Source: Liolophura sinensis
Taxonomy: Eukaryota > Mollusca > Polyplacophora > Chitonida > Chitonidae
NCBI RefSeq assembly: GCF_032854445.1
Contig: NC_088301.1
Location: forward strand, 33,963,187-34,027,186
DNA length: 64,000 bases
Direction of reading: 5' to 3'
The notes under the pieces are model-generated. The model ran no database searches and was not told the DNA's origin. It saw only the letters and a program-made list of their open reading frames with translations. Position numbers and translations under genes: made by a program. Below, piece by piece: positions 33,901 to 46,100 of this stretch (position 1 is the first letter of the stretch; each line of letters starts with the position of its first letter).

Positions 33901-34448
33901 AACTTAGACAACAGTGGTTACAAAAAAAAAAGTAAAAAGAAATGGGATTCAACATTGGTTTTGTGAAAGTGGCCCTAGGTGGCTGTGTGTTTTTGCACAA
34001 CACTGATTTATGCACATGTGTTCTGTGTTTTAGTATTTTAGGTTCCTTAAACCATAATGGCCTAGCAGCTCACAGTGGCTATGCGGAACATTGAGCAGAG
34101 GTCACATGTTCAAATCAATTTCTGTCTCTCTCTTTTGGCTGCGGTTTGAAGTCAGAAGGGTTGTCAGAAACATGTACATGGAGAATGTTGGTGGTTTACT
34201 TCAGATGCTCTGGTTCCCAACATCTTAAGTTAAACCTTATACATGTTTTCAAAAGGGTGGTAACGCAAGAATAAAATAATCTGGATTGTATTGCAGGCAC
34301 AGTAATGAAACACAGATTTCAATGAATTTGGTTGAACTACTTTTTATTTTTTTTTCTCTCATTTTAATTTCAGGACCAATCTCAAGCTATCTGTCAAAGC
34401 TTAAAGCAGTTGTTTGATGCCATTACTCAGAGACATGATGGTGTGTGA
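30923..34448 (+). CDS. ITGB1BP1: Integrin beta-1-binding protein 1 / ICAP-1-like PTB-domain protein, five exons
   Basis: ICAP-1 binds the membrane-distal NPxY motif of beta-1 integrin tails through a PTB domain, restrains integrin activation and partners KRIT1 (family knowledge). Exons: 30923-31006, 32446-32652, 32945-33040, 33370-33519, 34374-34448, all GT-AG and phase 0, giving 203 aa; from memory human is 200. The start MFGNNMNRRKKP parallels the vertebrate MF- start with a basic cluster at residues 8-11, and is followed by a Ser-rich tail. The PTB domain (about 60-200) shows ITVQFQVYYLGMVQ, LIDYVEEAQ, GKLPI, VSRHGIKVLDSARQ, LYYDDGFGKTNVAIK, FQCYVFQCHS and the final helix QSQAICQSLKQLFDAI. 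Identity rests on pattern memory; another small PTB protein is less likely. Confidence 0.88.
33839..33980. mobile_element. MITE-like inverted-repeat element in ICAP-1-like intron 4
   Basis: GAGCCCACTTCCACAAAAC at the left is mirrored by GGTTTTGTGAAAGTGGCCC at the right, with an AT-rich centre of about 100 bp. The arms resemble those of 22480-22610 (GGCCC...TTTCACAAA). Confidence 0.6.
34050..34235 (+). mobile_element. Degenerate tRNA-derived SINE
   Basis: GGCCTAGCAGCTCACAGTGG resembles a tRNA head and GTCACATGTTCAAATC a B box. The body has drifted and no clean tail was found. Confidence 0.4.
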
Positions 34449-36643
34449 TAAACTTGTGTGTGTTTTGGTCTACCCTCTTCAGACATACCAGTGTGCCTGT
34501 GATGCAATTCAATGTGAAGTAAATTGAATGTATATCTGAACAGGCCAAAAAGACATATGTATTTAGGCTGAAGTCCAGTTTGTTCAGAACAAAGATTTCA
34601 AGAAGTGACTAGTAAATACTCGGTATGAAGTATTTTTGACCATAAGATTTTTGTCCTTGTTTGCTGTGACTTGGCTACTTTGTTATGGTGGGTCATACCT
34701 ATACAAGCTGCTAATGTACATGGGGTGTTCTGATATTATAATAACAATGTCCATGTATCACACATGTATCTTTGTGACAAGAATCATATGAATTATTTAG
34801 TTTTGTAAGCTGCCAAGTTCAAAGAAAGAAAATTTGCATGAGAAATTGTATGGGCTAGTGTGCCTTACTACTTTAATGTGATCCTTACTGTAAAGTTCAT
34901 TAGTGTTCTAAGAATAGACAACATATATTTGACAACAAATGCAAGCCATAACATTGTTAGAAATGTTTGAAGTGGAATGTCTTGTATGATGACTTGCAGA
35001 GATAATACCCAGTTCCACAGACTCCTAACTTGAATTTGACTTAAGTTTTCCGTAAGTACTAGAATGCTTCTTTGGAAAGGAGCCTAGGTCTTGTATCTGG
35101 ACTAAAGCACTCAACCAGTGTTGACCCAATGTGTCTGATTTAAAAACTTGTAAAATGTTGCCTATACAGCATTCCACAATGTAACGTTAAAGTTCAGTTT
35201 CATTGAGGCCTCACCTGTCATGCCCGTTGTACATTTTAATGCTGTGCATGTATTTAATTGTTGTATGTATAAAGGGTCCTTATTTATGAAAAAAAGATTG
35301 TTCTTTGTCTGGTTATAAATGTATTCAGTTAATTTCTTGATCCTGTGAATTTTAATATATGAACTGCATGCAGATTCTGAGAGTTTTGTTGTTGTTGGTT
35401 AGGTTTTGTGTGTTTAGGTTTGTTTGGAAGGTATGATGGAAAAAGTAAGTTTCAGCACTAAATGTGATTTTTATGACATTTATTCTTTGATTCTATCTTT
35501 AAAATGCACTTTTTGGTGTAATTTTAGATTATTTACTGGAAAACACACTTTTTGTGCGTAATCTTAGGTTATTAACTGAAAAATGCACTTTTTGGGAGTA
35601 ATTTTAGGTTTTATTAACTGGAAAAAAATGCTATTTTTGCACATAATATTAAGGGGTTTTTTTTCCTGAAGAATGCACATTTGAGGATAATCTTAAGTTA
35701 TTTACTGTACCATACAAAAATGTGAAGGTCATTTTGTCAAAGAGCTAATGACGTGCCTTGGATATATTAGCTAGAGTAGTGCTGGGAGTATGAATTTATT
35801 TCAAACCCTTGATTTTTAATCTCAGCTTATTTCTCCCTCAAAAGCAAGTAGGCATACTTATTTGCCTTCAGATATTTTGAATGAATGTAATTATTAATAT
35901 ATTTTTGTACCTACATGTATATTTAATTTTGTACAAAGATGTTGTTAGTTATACAAGATATAGAGAAATTTTATAAAGCTTTTTAAGTTGGAACATGCTG
36001 TTTGCCTTTGTACAAATGTAGATAATACAAGATATGCTCTGCTGTATTGTGTAAATATTGATATATAAATAAATGGAAAAAAGTGTACAAGCAAGCAAAT
36101 GTATGATACATGCTTTCTCATATAATGTGCATCCTGATAAAAATGATTATGTACTTCAGATTGACTATAAACATCTTCCATGTGTACCCAAGAGGCAAAC
36201 ATATGCTGCATGAAGATATTTTATCATTTGAAAAGTTTAATGGGTTAATTTTTGTGTTAAAACATTTTGTTTGTAAATTGAAGTCTACATTTAATGGTTG
36301 GGTTCACGATTACTTAAGGCAGAGGGACAGAGTTCAGTGGCTAGGTGCAACACAGGCAACCACCACACCATCAGTGTTAGGGTTCAGTCCTCACATTGGA
36401 CAATGTATGGATTCTCTGCCAGAGTATTATCTTGTTTAGTGTTAACAATACACTTGGATGGAGCTGATTGTGCACTTTACCATTTGTTAAAGAGTACGGT
36501 CTTCCTTCAGTGTAGCACGTGAGTAAGTACCTCAGAAGTGGGAAAGTAATTTGTACAGTAATTTGATAAAAGTTTAACCCAGGCTTTTTGATATCTGTTG
36601 CCATCATTTAGGTAGAAAATTCTTGAGTAAGCATGTCAATAAA
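34449..36643 (+). other. Probable 3' UTR of the ICAP-1-like gene
   Basis: No coding signal follows the stop. AATAAA hexamers at 36068-36073 and 36638-36643 are candidate poly(A) signals, implying a 3' UTR of 1.6-2.2 kb. It includes the tandem repeat at 35498-35710. Confidence 0.45.
35498..35710 (+). repeat. Five-copy ~39-44 bp tandem repeat
   Basis: Units near 35498, 35540, 35579, 35623 and 35672 share AATGCACTTTTTG...GTAATTTTAG...TTATTTACTG. They are imperfect, with T-run expansions, and lie in the presumed 3' UTR. Confidence 0.75.
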
Positions 36644-39600
36644 TACATTTTCTTAAGATGTAAAACAGCACTTTTCTTTCAGGAAGGTCAGGAAACTGGG
36701 AAAGGCTGCCTGGCTTTGACTGTCAGGCCCTTTACCCAAGTGGTCACTTTCATGAATTAGATCTCGCCAGTTCGACTAAGCCTTACGTGTGGAGGTTTGC
36801 TGAGTACCTGGTTTGCTCCACTCAATAAAAAAAAAGTGGAAAAATTTTTGAGAAATGCATAGGTCTGTGTGAACAGAATTTCCAGTAAGTCTAGAGTAGA
36901 TAAGGAAACTTTATTGGACTTGAGATTTCCAGAAAACCGGTATCAAATCATATGCATGCAGTGTGTATGCAGGCATCCATTACAATATGGTTCACCCAAT
37001 TCCTATGATCGGAAAGCAGACTTATGTAGTCGTAACAAATTGTAAAAGGATATGTATGAAAAAGCTATGAAACAGATAAATTTATCTGTACGAGATGAAA
37101 GACGACTGGAGGAAGCTTTCACTTTGTATCACAACAAATGGAATACAAGATTGGTTCATTCTGAGGGCTGTACAGAGTTTCTAAATTAGAAAACGTGTAT
37201 GTATTTACAGGTATGGTAATTACACTTGAACATAATTGTAGGTATATATGTTACACTTAAATGCTTTGGCTTTACATATTTAAGGCTGAGCAATTGTCTT
37301 TTACAGTACCTAAAAAAGTTATTTTCATCAATGAACTTAACTAAAGAGAACACATTTAGACTGTAAATTATATACAAACATAGGACTGCCTATGGTTTGC
37401 ACACTGGATTACATGCACCTAACATTGGCAATCAACTCCAGGCCAATTAACAACCATAATCTTTCAGACATTTATGATGTTTTGAATGCATGCTAACACA
37501 AAAACAACAGGCATGGTAAAAGCCATTACACAATTCAACTCAGACATTTTTTATTTCTTTGATAATATTAATGAGACACTCGTTTCAGGTCATGTCATTT
37601 CAGAAAATTTGTTCCACTCTTTGATGTGTATAACAAAACTGTCGAGAACAGTGAACAATAGGTTTTAAGTTTTAAAAGAGTGTTGCTGCCATAGGTAAGA
37701 TAAATGTTGCTTGATGCCACAGCCATGTTAGCATGCTGCTAGAACGAGCACAATAAAATGCTCATGTATTGAGAAATCTTTCTTTTTCTGATGAAGATTA
37801 GCAGAAAATTCTTTTCTGTTCCAAGCATATTCTTTATGACAACAATAGGTTTTTAAGCTGGTTGCCAACAACCTGCAATATTTTCCTTGATTAGGTTTTT
37901 ATAATTGAAATCAATTATATATTAAGAAGGCACTACATATACGTGTATCTCCAAATAGCAGACCCACAGTCAAGAACAATGTATACATGAATGTATCACC
38001 ATCCTGTCTTAAATTTACAGAATGCTGGTAAAATATAGTTGAAATAAATGCTGTACATTATACATATATCACACACCAAGTAACTTTTTCCACGTGTTTT
38101 CTGTTCAACAAACATACATAAATGCTATGTAAATACATATATGCTATGTACATATACACAAAGGATAAAAAAAAAATTGAAGAAATCCACTGTCAAAACA
38201 CACGAAAAGCTTTTGATTTCAGAGTAAGAGGGCATTGTGCACAAATTCCAGAATTGTGTGAAACATATAACTGATCTCTAACAGAGTACAAATATTTCAA
38301 AGCTCAACTTGATAATGGAAATAATTTGCTGCTCATACAGGTAAAGGTACATGCATGTATGTAACTTATCTATGAACTTTAAAGCTTTTTGTGGAGGGCA
38401 AATTGTAAGTCTGCCGTGTAAAGTTATGACAGAGTGGTGTCCCCTTGTGACGTGACATCACTGTTTAACAGTTATTTACCCATCCTAAAACAGACAAACA
38501 GGTATGTATTTTGTAAGTATTGTAATAACTTGCAAACTGAATACCTGTACAATAATTTACTTTTCTGTAAGTTACACAGCAGTTCGCACTCAAGCAAAAA
38601 AATGGCTCATATGAGGGGAAAGGAAAACCATATGGCAATTTGTCCGTGAAACGCCACAGGACACTCCCCGCTGTTTATCCTGCCAAAAAAATCCATATTT
38701 GTCCCATGCATTCTAAATCGCTATTTTGCTTATAGTTACAGTGCATTTAACTTATCACAAAATGTATACTGCATGGATGTTACAAATTTGGTAATAACAA
38801 TCACGCAACATATAGTTCTCTACTGTTTGGTGGCTATTAAAAAGAAAAACCATTGAACAAAATATGTGTAAAAAAAATAGCTCTCATTGGCAAATGAACA
38901 TACAAGGTAACACAGTAGGAAACGTCCAATATCATGTTGAAATTAACGACGACGCAATCTTAAATGACGATATGAAATAATACACAGGATGAGGACTACA
39001 TGCAATTTTTGACAGACATTTTGGATTTATTTTCTTAATTAGCTGCAGCAGCCATTGCCCATAACAAGGTCTCTTAATTAAGTGTTAAAACTGTATATAC
39101 TAATAATTTGGTCTAACTTTGACAAGGCACTAAAGAGCTCGCCTGTACGAGACATGAATGTCAAACTACATGTACATCTCAATAGATAAAGGACTTACAT
39201 ATGCGTATTTACCTTAACATGGATTGTAATATACAAAAAGAGACACGATGGTAATAAATTTTGTAATTTATAGTAATCAATTCAACACAGATCATCAACA
39301 AACATCCCCCCTCCTATTATTGTGCTTTTACATGTAGGCAAAACCTGAGCTAAATACAGGGATTCCAATTCATGAGACTAAGTTGTGAATTTTGTAATTT
39401 ACTGCAATTAACATAGGACATTGGCATTGGAACATATCCTTTGGTGTAATTGTGCTTTACATGTATGCAAAGCCTGAACTGAATACATACAACACCTTTC
39501 TAAGATACCACCATTTACCTTCACAGTGCTTTCACAGTTATTGGATGCAGATGCTCAGGGCATGGCATTAGCTACACCTGTACAAACTAAAAAGAGCAAT

Positions 39601-40152
39601 TTTATAGTACATAAAGGTCACATTATATTACTATTAGAGCTGAAACTTACATTTTTCCATGAGGATATCATCTTAACTTTCAAACAACCCTAAAAAAAAA
39701 ATACTGAGATGAACTGTAGTCTCAGAATGTGTGTATCAGCAATGGTGGACAGGTCACATATAGTATTCGGCACAAAGCAGTTCCCACATTTAATTTAGCT
39801 TCAACTTATACATAATATATTAACGGATCCTTCAGTGGACCCACTACAAACAGATTCAACCTTACAAAAAATATAGCAATATGTTAAATTTTAAACTGAT
39901 GAGAGAGCCAGAATTAAATACATGTAAATGTAGAACCAAATACAGATCCCCATCACCTTTTCCCTGCATTGAAGAGCTGACTTCTGTAGAGATTCGGCTC
40001 AAAATTTCTAATCCATGAAATTAGAATTCCTAAAGAAATGATGAAATAATACAGAAGACTTTGGTCTGAGTCTCTTCAAGTGACAAAGCAAGTGACTTGC
40101 ATCTTTATGCCTTGTGTCAGGAACAGTGCATATCCTGCTGCAAACGCATCAT
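36644..40152. other. Tail-to-tail intergenic region and probable arrestin 3' UTR
   Basis: Between the convergent ICAP-1-like and arrestin genes I see only AT-rich sequence. Minus-strand AATAAA hexamers occur (for example near 39025 and 37549), but I could not choose one. Confidence 0.4.
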
Positions 40153-43100
40153 CTAACTCAAACGTTGATCCACTTCATCATATGGTGGAGGTGCTGTTAA
40201 GAAAATACATTGATAAAATCAGGTAAAGATCGATTTGTGAACACAAGAAACAAGTATTTTAAATTGTATGCAAATGATTGGACATATTATAGTACATATT
40301 GTAGTGTATATTATCATGATTACAGCACATGTTCATAAGGTCCAAATCACCCAATTTCAAGATAATTCTATTTGTGCTGATATTTTACACATCATCTACA
40401 TACAGCTAAGACTTCCAGATGTCTACTGACGTGTCTAATTTTGAGAGGACAATCAAATGTTCAGTTTTATCCAGGGTTCCCCTTCTACCATCCACTCTAG
40501 TCAATATATATAGATATATGGCTGAAAATTGACTTCTTTGAATGGGTAACCTCCCCTCATAGTGTAGACATGGGAGATATTCAGCGGAATTCAGACGTCA
40601 GACACTGCACCAAGTTGTAATTATGCAGCCTACCATGTAACTTCAGTTTGGCCATATAGATTACTGTGAATTACACGTGCTATGTAATTCTTGGTCGATA
40701 CAAAGGAAGATGGTTTTTGGTTTAGCAGACATACAATTCCCTTTGAAATGTTGTATTGTACACAGGTGCAACCCATGAGCGAAAGCTGCATTATGGGAAT
40801 CTCTGTGCTGCCTCATTTTTATGTTATCTCATCGGGTGGACAGTTTAGACTAGTGACAGACTTCCCCTTGTAATTCATTTCATTGACATTTTTCAAAAAA
40901 AAAAAAAAAAAAAAAAACTTTAGGGAGTTTAGTTTAATGGGAATTCAGTGCAACCCATTTTTGTATTTAGCTGAACCAACTCAAAAAAATCAGAAAATTT
41001 TTGGTAATAGGCCCCCTTAAAAGCTGAATCTGGACTACAGATCCAGGCGTGAAGTTAAGAGATACTAACAATAAACTTCCAACTCATAGGGAAAGGGGCT
41101 AACACATTCATGTAAAATAAATCTCCAATTCTATACCTTTCCAAATTAATATTGAGAAGAAAAAAAAAAACATGCCGTGAACTTTTTTCTGATAAAAAAT
41201 GGTCGAACACAAAATACATTTATGGGCTTGGCAAGAATATTTAAAAAAAGTTAAAAGCAGAACTTCCCTTTTCATGAAATAATCAAAAACTTTAATGCAG
41301 TTATTTCTCTTTATTTAAATGGGCATTTTATTAATTTTGAATAAAATCAAAAGTGAGTTGCCTTGGTCACATTTTTGCCCTTCAACACAAAAATGGGTCA
41401 CCCACTTGGTGAACATAAACTACCTTTATCCCCTGATTCCTACATTTGTTCAATTGCACTAGAGAACATTTAATGGTGACAAAAATGGTGATGATTGTGT
41501 AAGTCACACAGAACTGGACTTTAATTGCACATTTAACAAATTTTTACATTACAATTTTTCTCAAAAGTAAGTGCAGCAAATACTTATTACAAATGATACC
41601 GGTAATATTCCGATAGAAAATTGAGCTAATTAGAGGCATTCAATGGGTGAATCCCTAAACGTACAAGGTTAATATTATCTTCCTACATTCATGTGGTACT
41701 TACGTTCATCAGTAGGGATGTATGGTGGAGGAGCAATCTGCAGCTGGATTCTGCCTACATGAGAATTGATTATGTCAAATTGGTCCTCTCCAAGAGCAAA
41801 GGGCTGCACTCTTTCAGGGCTATCATATGGAAGGTAGGCTGGAGCCTCCAGGGGCAAGTGGGGGTGGACCCCACCCTGAACTGTTCCTATCACAATCTCG
41901 ATTGGCAACTTGACTTTTGGGTTTAGCCCAGCAGGCACTATAACCAGCTTGAAAAAAAAATACATAATTTATCAATATTTTTTCACTTATCAACATATAA
42001 CAAAATACAATATGTAAGGTACAGTACAATATCAATGTACACAGAAGATAAACTGGATGAACACATACATGTATAGTAGGTTAATGTCTTGCATTTATGA
42101 GAGCCTCTGAGGCCGAAGTGGTTAGCACTCCACCACTGCGAACTGACCCAGGAGTCTCTCACCAATGGGGTCACTGTGAGTTCAAGTGCAGCTCATGCTC
42201 AGCTCATGCTGGCTTCCTCTCCTCCTGTACGTGGGACGGTCTGTCAGTAACCCGCAGATGGTCATGGGTTTCCTCTGAGCGATGCCCAATTTCCTCCCAC
42301 GATAATGCTAGTTACCATGGCATGAGTGAAATATTCTTGAGTACGGCGTAAAACACAAATCAAATAAATCTTGCATTTATGCACTGCCACACCATCATCT
42401 TCACTTAATATCTAATCGGTCCTTCATGTTCTACATAACATGAAGACATGAAGACTCTAGAATACCACTTTGGTATTAGAGCTCGAGACTGAGTGAGAGC
42501 CACAGCATTGTGGCGAATACTGATCCTGCCAATCGTCTGATAGACTTTCCAACACAGTCACAGATAATAAACTATAAAGAGCTTTTTTCAAACATGTATG
42601 GAAATAACACACCCTTGATAACTGTTCCAGTGAGGTTGCCTCAGAGTTGCTCCCTCAGCTATATTGTGTATGTTACAAAATGTCAAGTGTTTACTCTATC
42701 AACTGTTATCACTGTCTTGCTAACAACTTATAACTTATCCTAAATAATGGCACATGGAAACAAAAATGGGTTGTCATTTATAAAACATGCACACAATACA
42801 ACAATGTAAGGCTTCAAATAAAAATACCCAAGAAGTAAACAAGAAGTATTCCTGTCACAACTACATTTGTACTGGCTAAAACGAGCAGACCAGTCAATAC
42901 TGGAAGAACTGGGGTACATGCACATTATTGGGCCGTACCTGAAGACAGTATGCTATGGTAAAGGTCCCGCTATTTGTAGGGGGCAACTCAGGGATTGTCA
43001 GGCAGTCCGTGTCCCACACATCAGTCGCTCCAGCCGGTATGGAGTGGTGTCGCAATCCTGTAACTGGATTCCTCACAGTCTTCACCTTTCTATTAGTTCT

Positions 43101-46100
43101 CAACTTTATAATCTGTAAAATAAACAGTTTATTACACACATACATCATGACTCACAGCTACCCCTAGTGCACTCGCTAGTAGGCTACACTGCTGTCCAAA
43201 ATGAAATCATGGCATGCCAAACCTGGATTATTTTCTTCCCTTATTAGTACAAAGAATAGTAATAATGACCTAACACAGATTCTGGGCTAATAAAATATTG
43301 CTTATGCTTTAACAAATATTGGTATTGTTGTATAAAAGTACATCTACAAGCATGGCTGAGATCATATGTTAGGTAAATGATCTACAAGTGTTGTAATATT
43401 TAAAGTATGGTTTTGTCCAATAAACAGGGCATACTAGTATTCAGGAACCAAACGGGGAACCTCAGAAATACATACATTGTATTTTTTTAGGGGGTTAATA
43501 GTAAATCACCTATAACCCATCATTGAATCAGTTTTTATTTTCTTGCTCTTCTTTCTTTGTCTTTCAACAAATAAACTATTAAATACTACTAGTCAATACC
43601 AACAAATAAGTCACCAAATTTGTCAGAGCTCATGGTGCTACTATGCCACCAGGGGCCTCTGTAATTATGTGAAACTGTTGATTAAACAATTAGAGTCCGG
43701 ATTTATTATTTACTAACACATAGGTATCCCTGTATATATTGTGAAAATAAGATACTGAAACTAAGAAAATGAAATTTTTAAGCATGCCATATAAATCTGA
43801 TAAATTGGATACCTAAAACTGATAGTTAATGACTGAAGCTAATTGCCTGCATTTCTCTGCTAACATTTGCTGCTTTCTGTGAAAATACTTTAAACATATC
43901 CAACCTTACAACTTCGCTATTAGATCAATATTAGAAAATCAATCAAACCAACCATAAGCATTTTGCGTTTGTCCAAGATATGGTTTTTTGGCTATGCATA
44001 TGGTTGTTACAACAGGTCAGAGAAGAACCACCAAGTATGTATTAGTTTATTCAAATTTCAGGAAGACTTTCAAGTCAGAAAGGTGCAGATTTACAGTACT
44101 AAACTAACATTAAGTCTCATTCTCAAAATAGGCAAACATGTAGACACTTGATACCATATAAGTTCGTATCACACGGTTTGTAGTCACTCACAACATAATT
44201 CTGTATTTAATTTTAATTCACTATCTAACTTTTATCAAAATCCCTTCAGGTAATATCAATTTGTAACTGGTCCCAGCCTGTTTGGGTAGGGCAACTACTT
44301 AAATCTGGACACCAGTCCCTAATTTCCATACAAATATAGTGCTACACCAATTTTCTGAAACCTCTTAATCTTAATTCCTCTTAAATTTCCCTTACCTGAA
44401 CTAGTTCCACATATGACTTTCTAATTTGGACTTCGGTCCCATTGTTTATCTTTCCATATATTTTAACCTTCTCCCCTGGGACATAACCGCCTTTGTCAAC
44501 ATGGAAAACAACATCCCAGATCCCTGAATGCATTCTCCCATGAAGTGATGCAGCAGTTAATCCCACATGTGCCTGTGGTGACGACTGACCTGTCAGATGA
44601 TAAGATCATTTTAGATATTACATACATGTACAAACTTAAATATTCATTAAAACAAACAGTTTTAACATTTCGCCCTGCAGTCCTGACTATTACAATTCCC
44701 TGATATTAACTGACAACTATATAATACATGAGCATGTCATGGTGTAATTGTTGCACATTTTGAAAGTGTAGATGAGCTACGAGATTCATGTAATCAACTG
44801 TCATGTGATTGGTAATTACATGACAGGTGGAATATTTAGAACAGCACCCAAAATAAACCTGTAAAGGACCTTAATTGAATTCTGCAACTTCAGACTGTAA
44901 AACATTATGCAGTTCATTTTGACACTTTTATGCATCTCTGCGTAAGGATTAATTAGGCATAACCAAAATATATAAATTATATAATAAATAATTCCTCTTA
45001 CCAAGTCAAATGTCTGAAATTTTACTTTCTTCATGGGGAAAGTATTGCTTCACACTCCTCATGTATCTAGTAACAATATATACCAACTGCTTTCCAAAAG
45101 GGTAACCTATTAGGTTAGCATCAAGCCTGCAATCAAGTACACAAAATAAACATCTTACTTTACCTGAATTTCAGGAAATAATGAAAGGTCCAGGGTATTT
45201 AACACTTTAAAGGTTGATTTGGTCTTCTCTCGTGCCAAGCGAGATCCACCCAACTCCAGTTCAGCTACAAGGTAATACTGCACTTTACTGCTTTTAGTTT
45301 CAAATGAAGACGGGATATAGAGGGCAGTGGTATTGAAAAGTGACTGTGTGGAAGCCCTGATCCAACTCCTCCCCATCACTGTTGTCACCTGGTGGTTCAA
45401 AAACATAATATAACTAGCTTTTACAAAACCAATATTTTCTATTCAGTTGAAAAAAACTTAAAAAAAAAAAAAAACAAATTTGGAATTTTCTACAGACATC
45501 ATGTCAAATTAAGCTATTCATTACTACAGAATTCACACCATCATTGAATGTTCAAGATTTGTCAGCCTAACACAGGAGGAGATAACGCCTGTAATTTTGC
45601 AGAGATGAATATAGGAAAACTGTTATAATGCTGAATTAGGCAAATTACATGCAAAATTTAGTAATCTTTATGAAATTTCCTGGAAATTAAGAATTTTTAT
45701 TAAGGAAAAAAAAATCTCAATTCTAGATAAATCATGAAAACTTCTATTTCTAGCAAAATAAAACACATTGCTACCTGTTAATTGGTAGACCACATGCCTT
45801 AAGGTCATAAAGGACAAGAAACTTACCTGTTGGAAAGACCTTGACTGGAACACCAATTAGCTCTACTTCGGTGAACACAGACGAGCAACAAACTGGCCCA
45901 GTACCAGCCACATAGCAAATACAGGGTTTTTCATAGATGTACAAGACTATACCTGCAGATTACAAAACAACAACAGTAAATCTACATGCAACTGCCATAG
46001 GAGACCTCCTGTTTTGCCCTTTATGTGCCAAGAATATTTCAATTTGAAGAGTTGAAATTTGGAAAAATGATTGAAAACTGTTTTGCTATTTACATGACGA

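Noticed and set aside
36290-36440. Possible tRNA gene (GGGTTCAGTCC box-B-like)
   Set aside because: No cloverleaf could be folded by eye. It is more likely an eroded SINE head.
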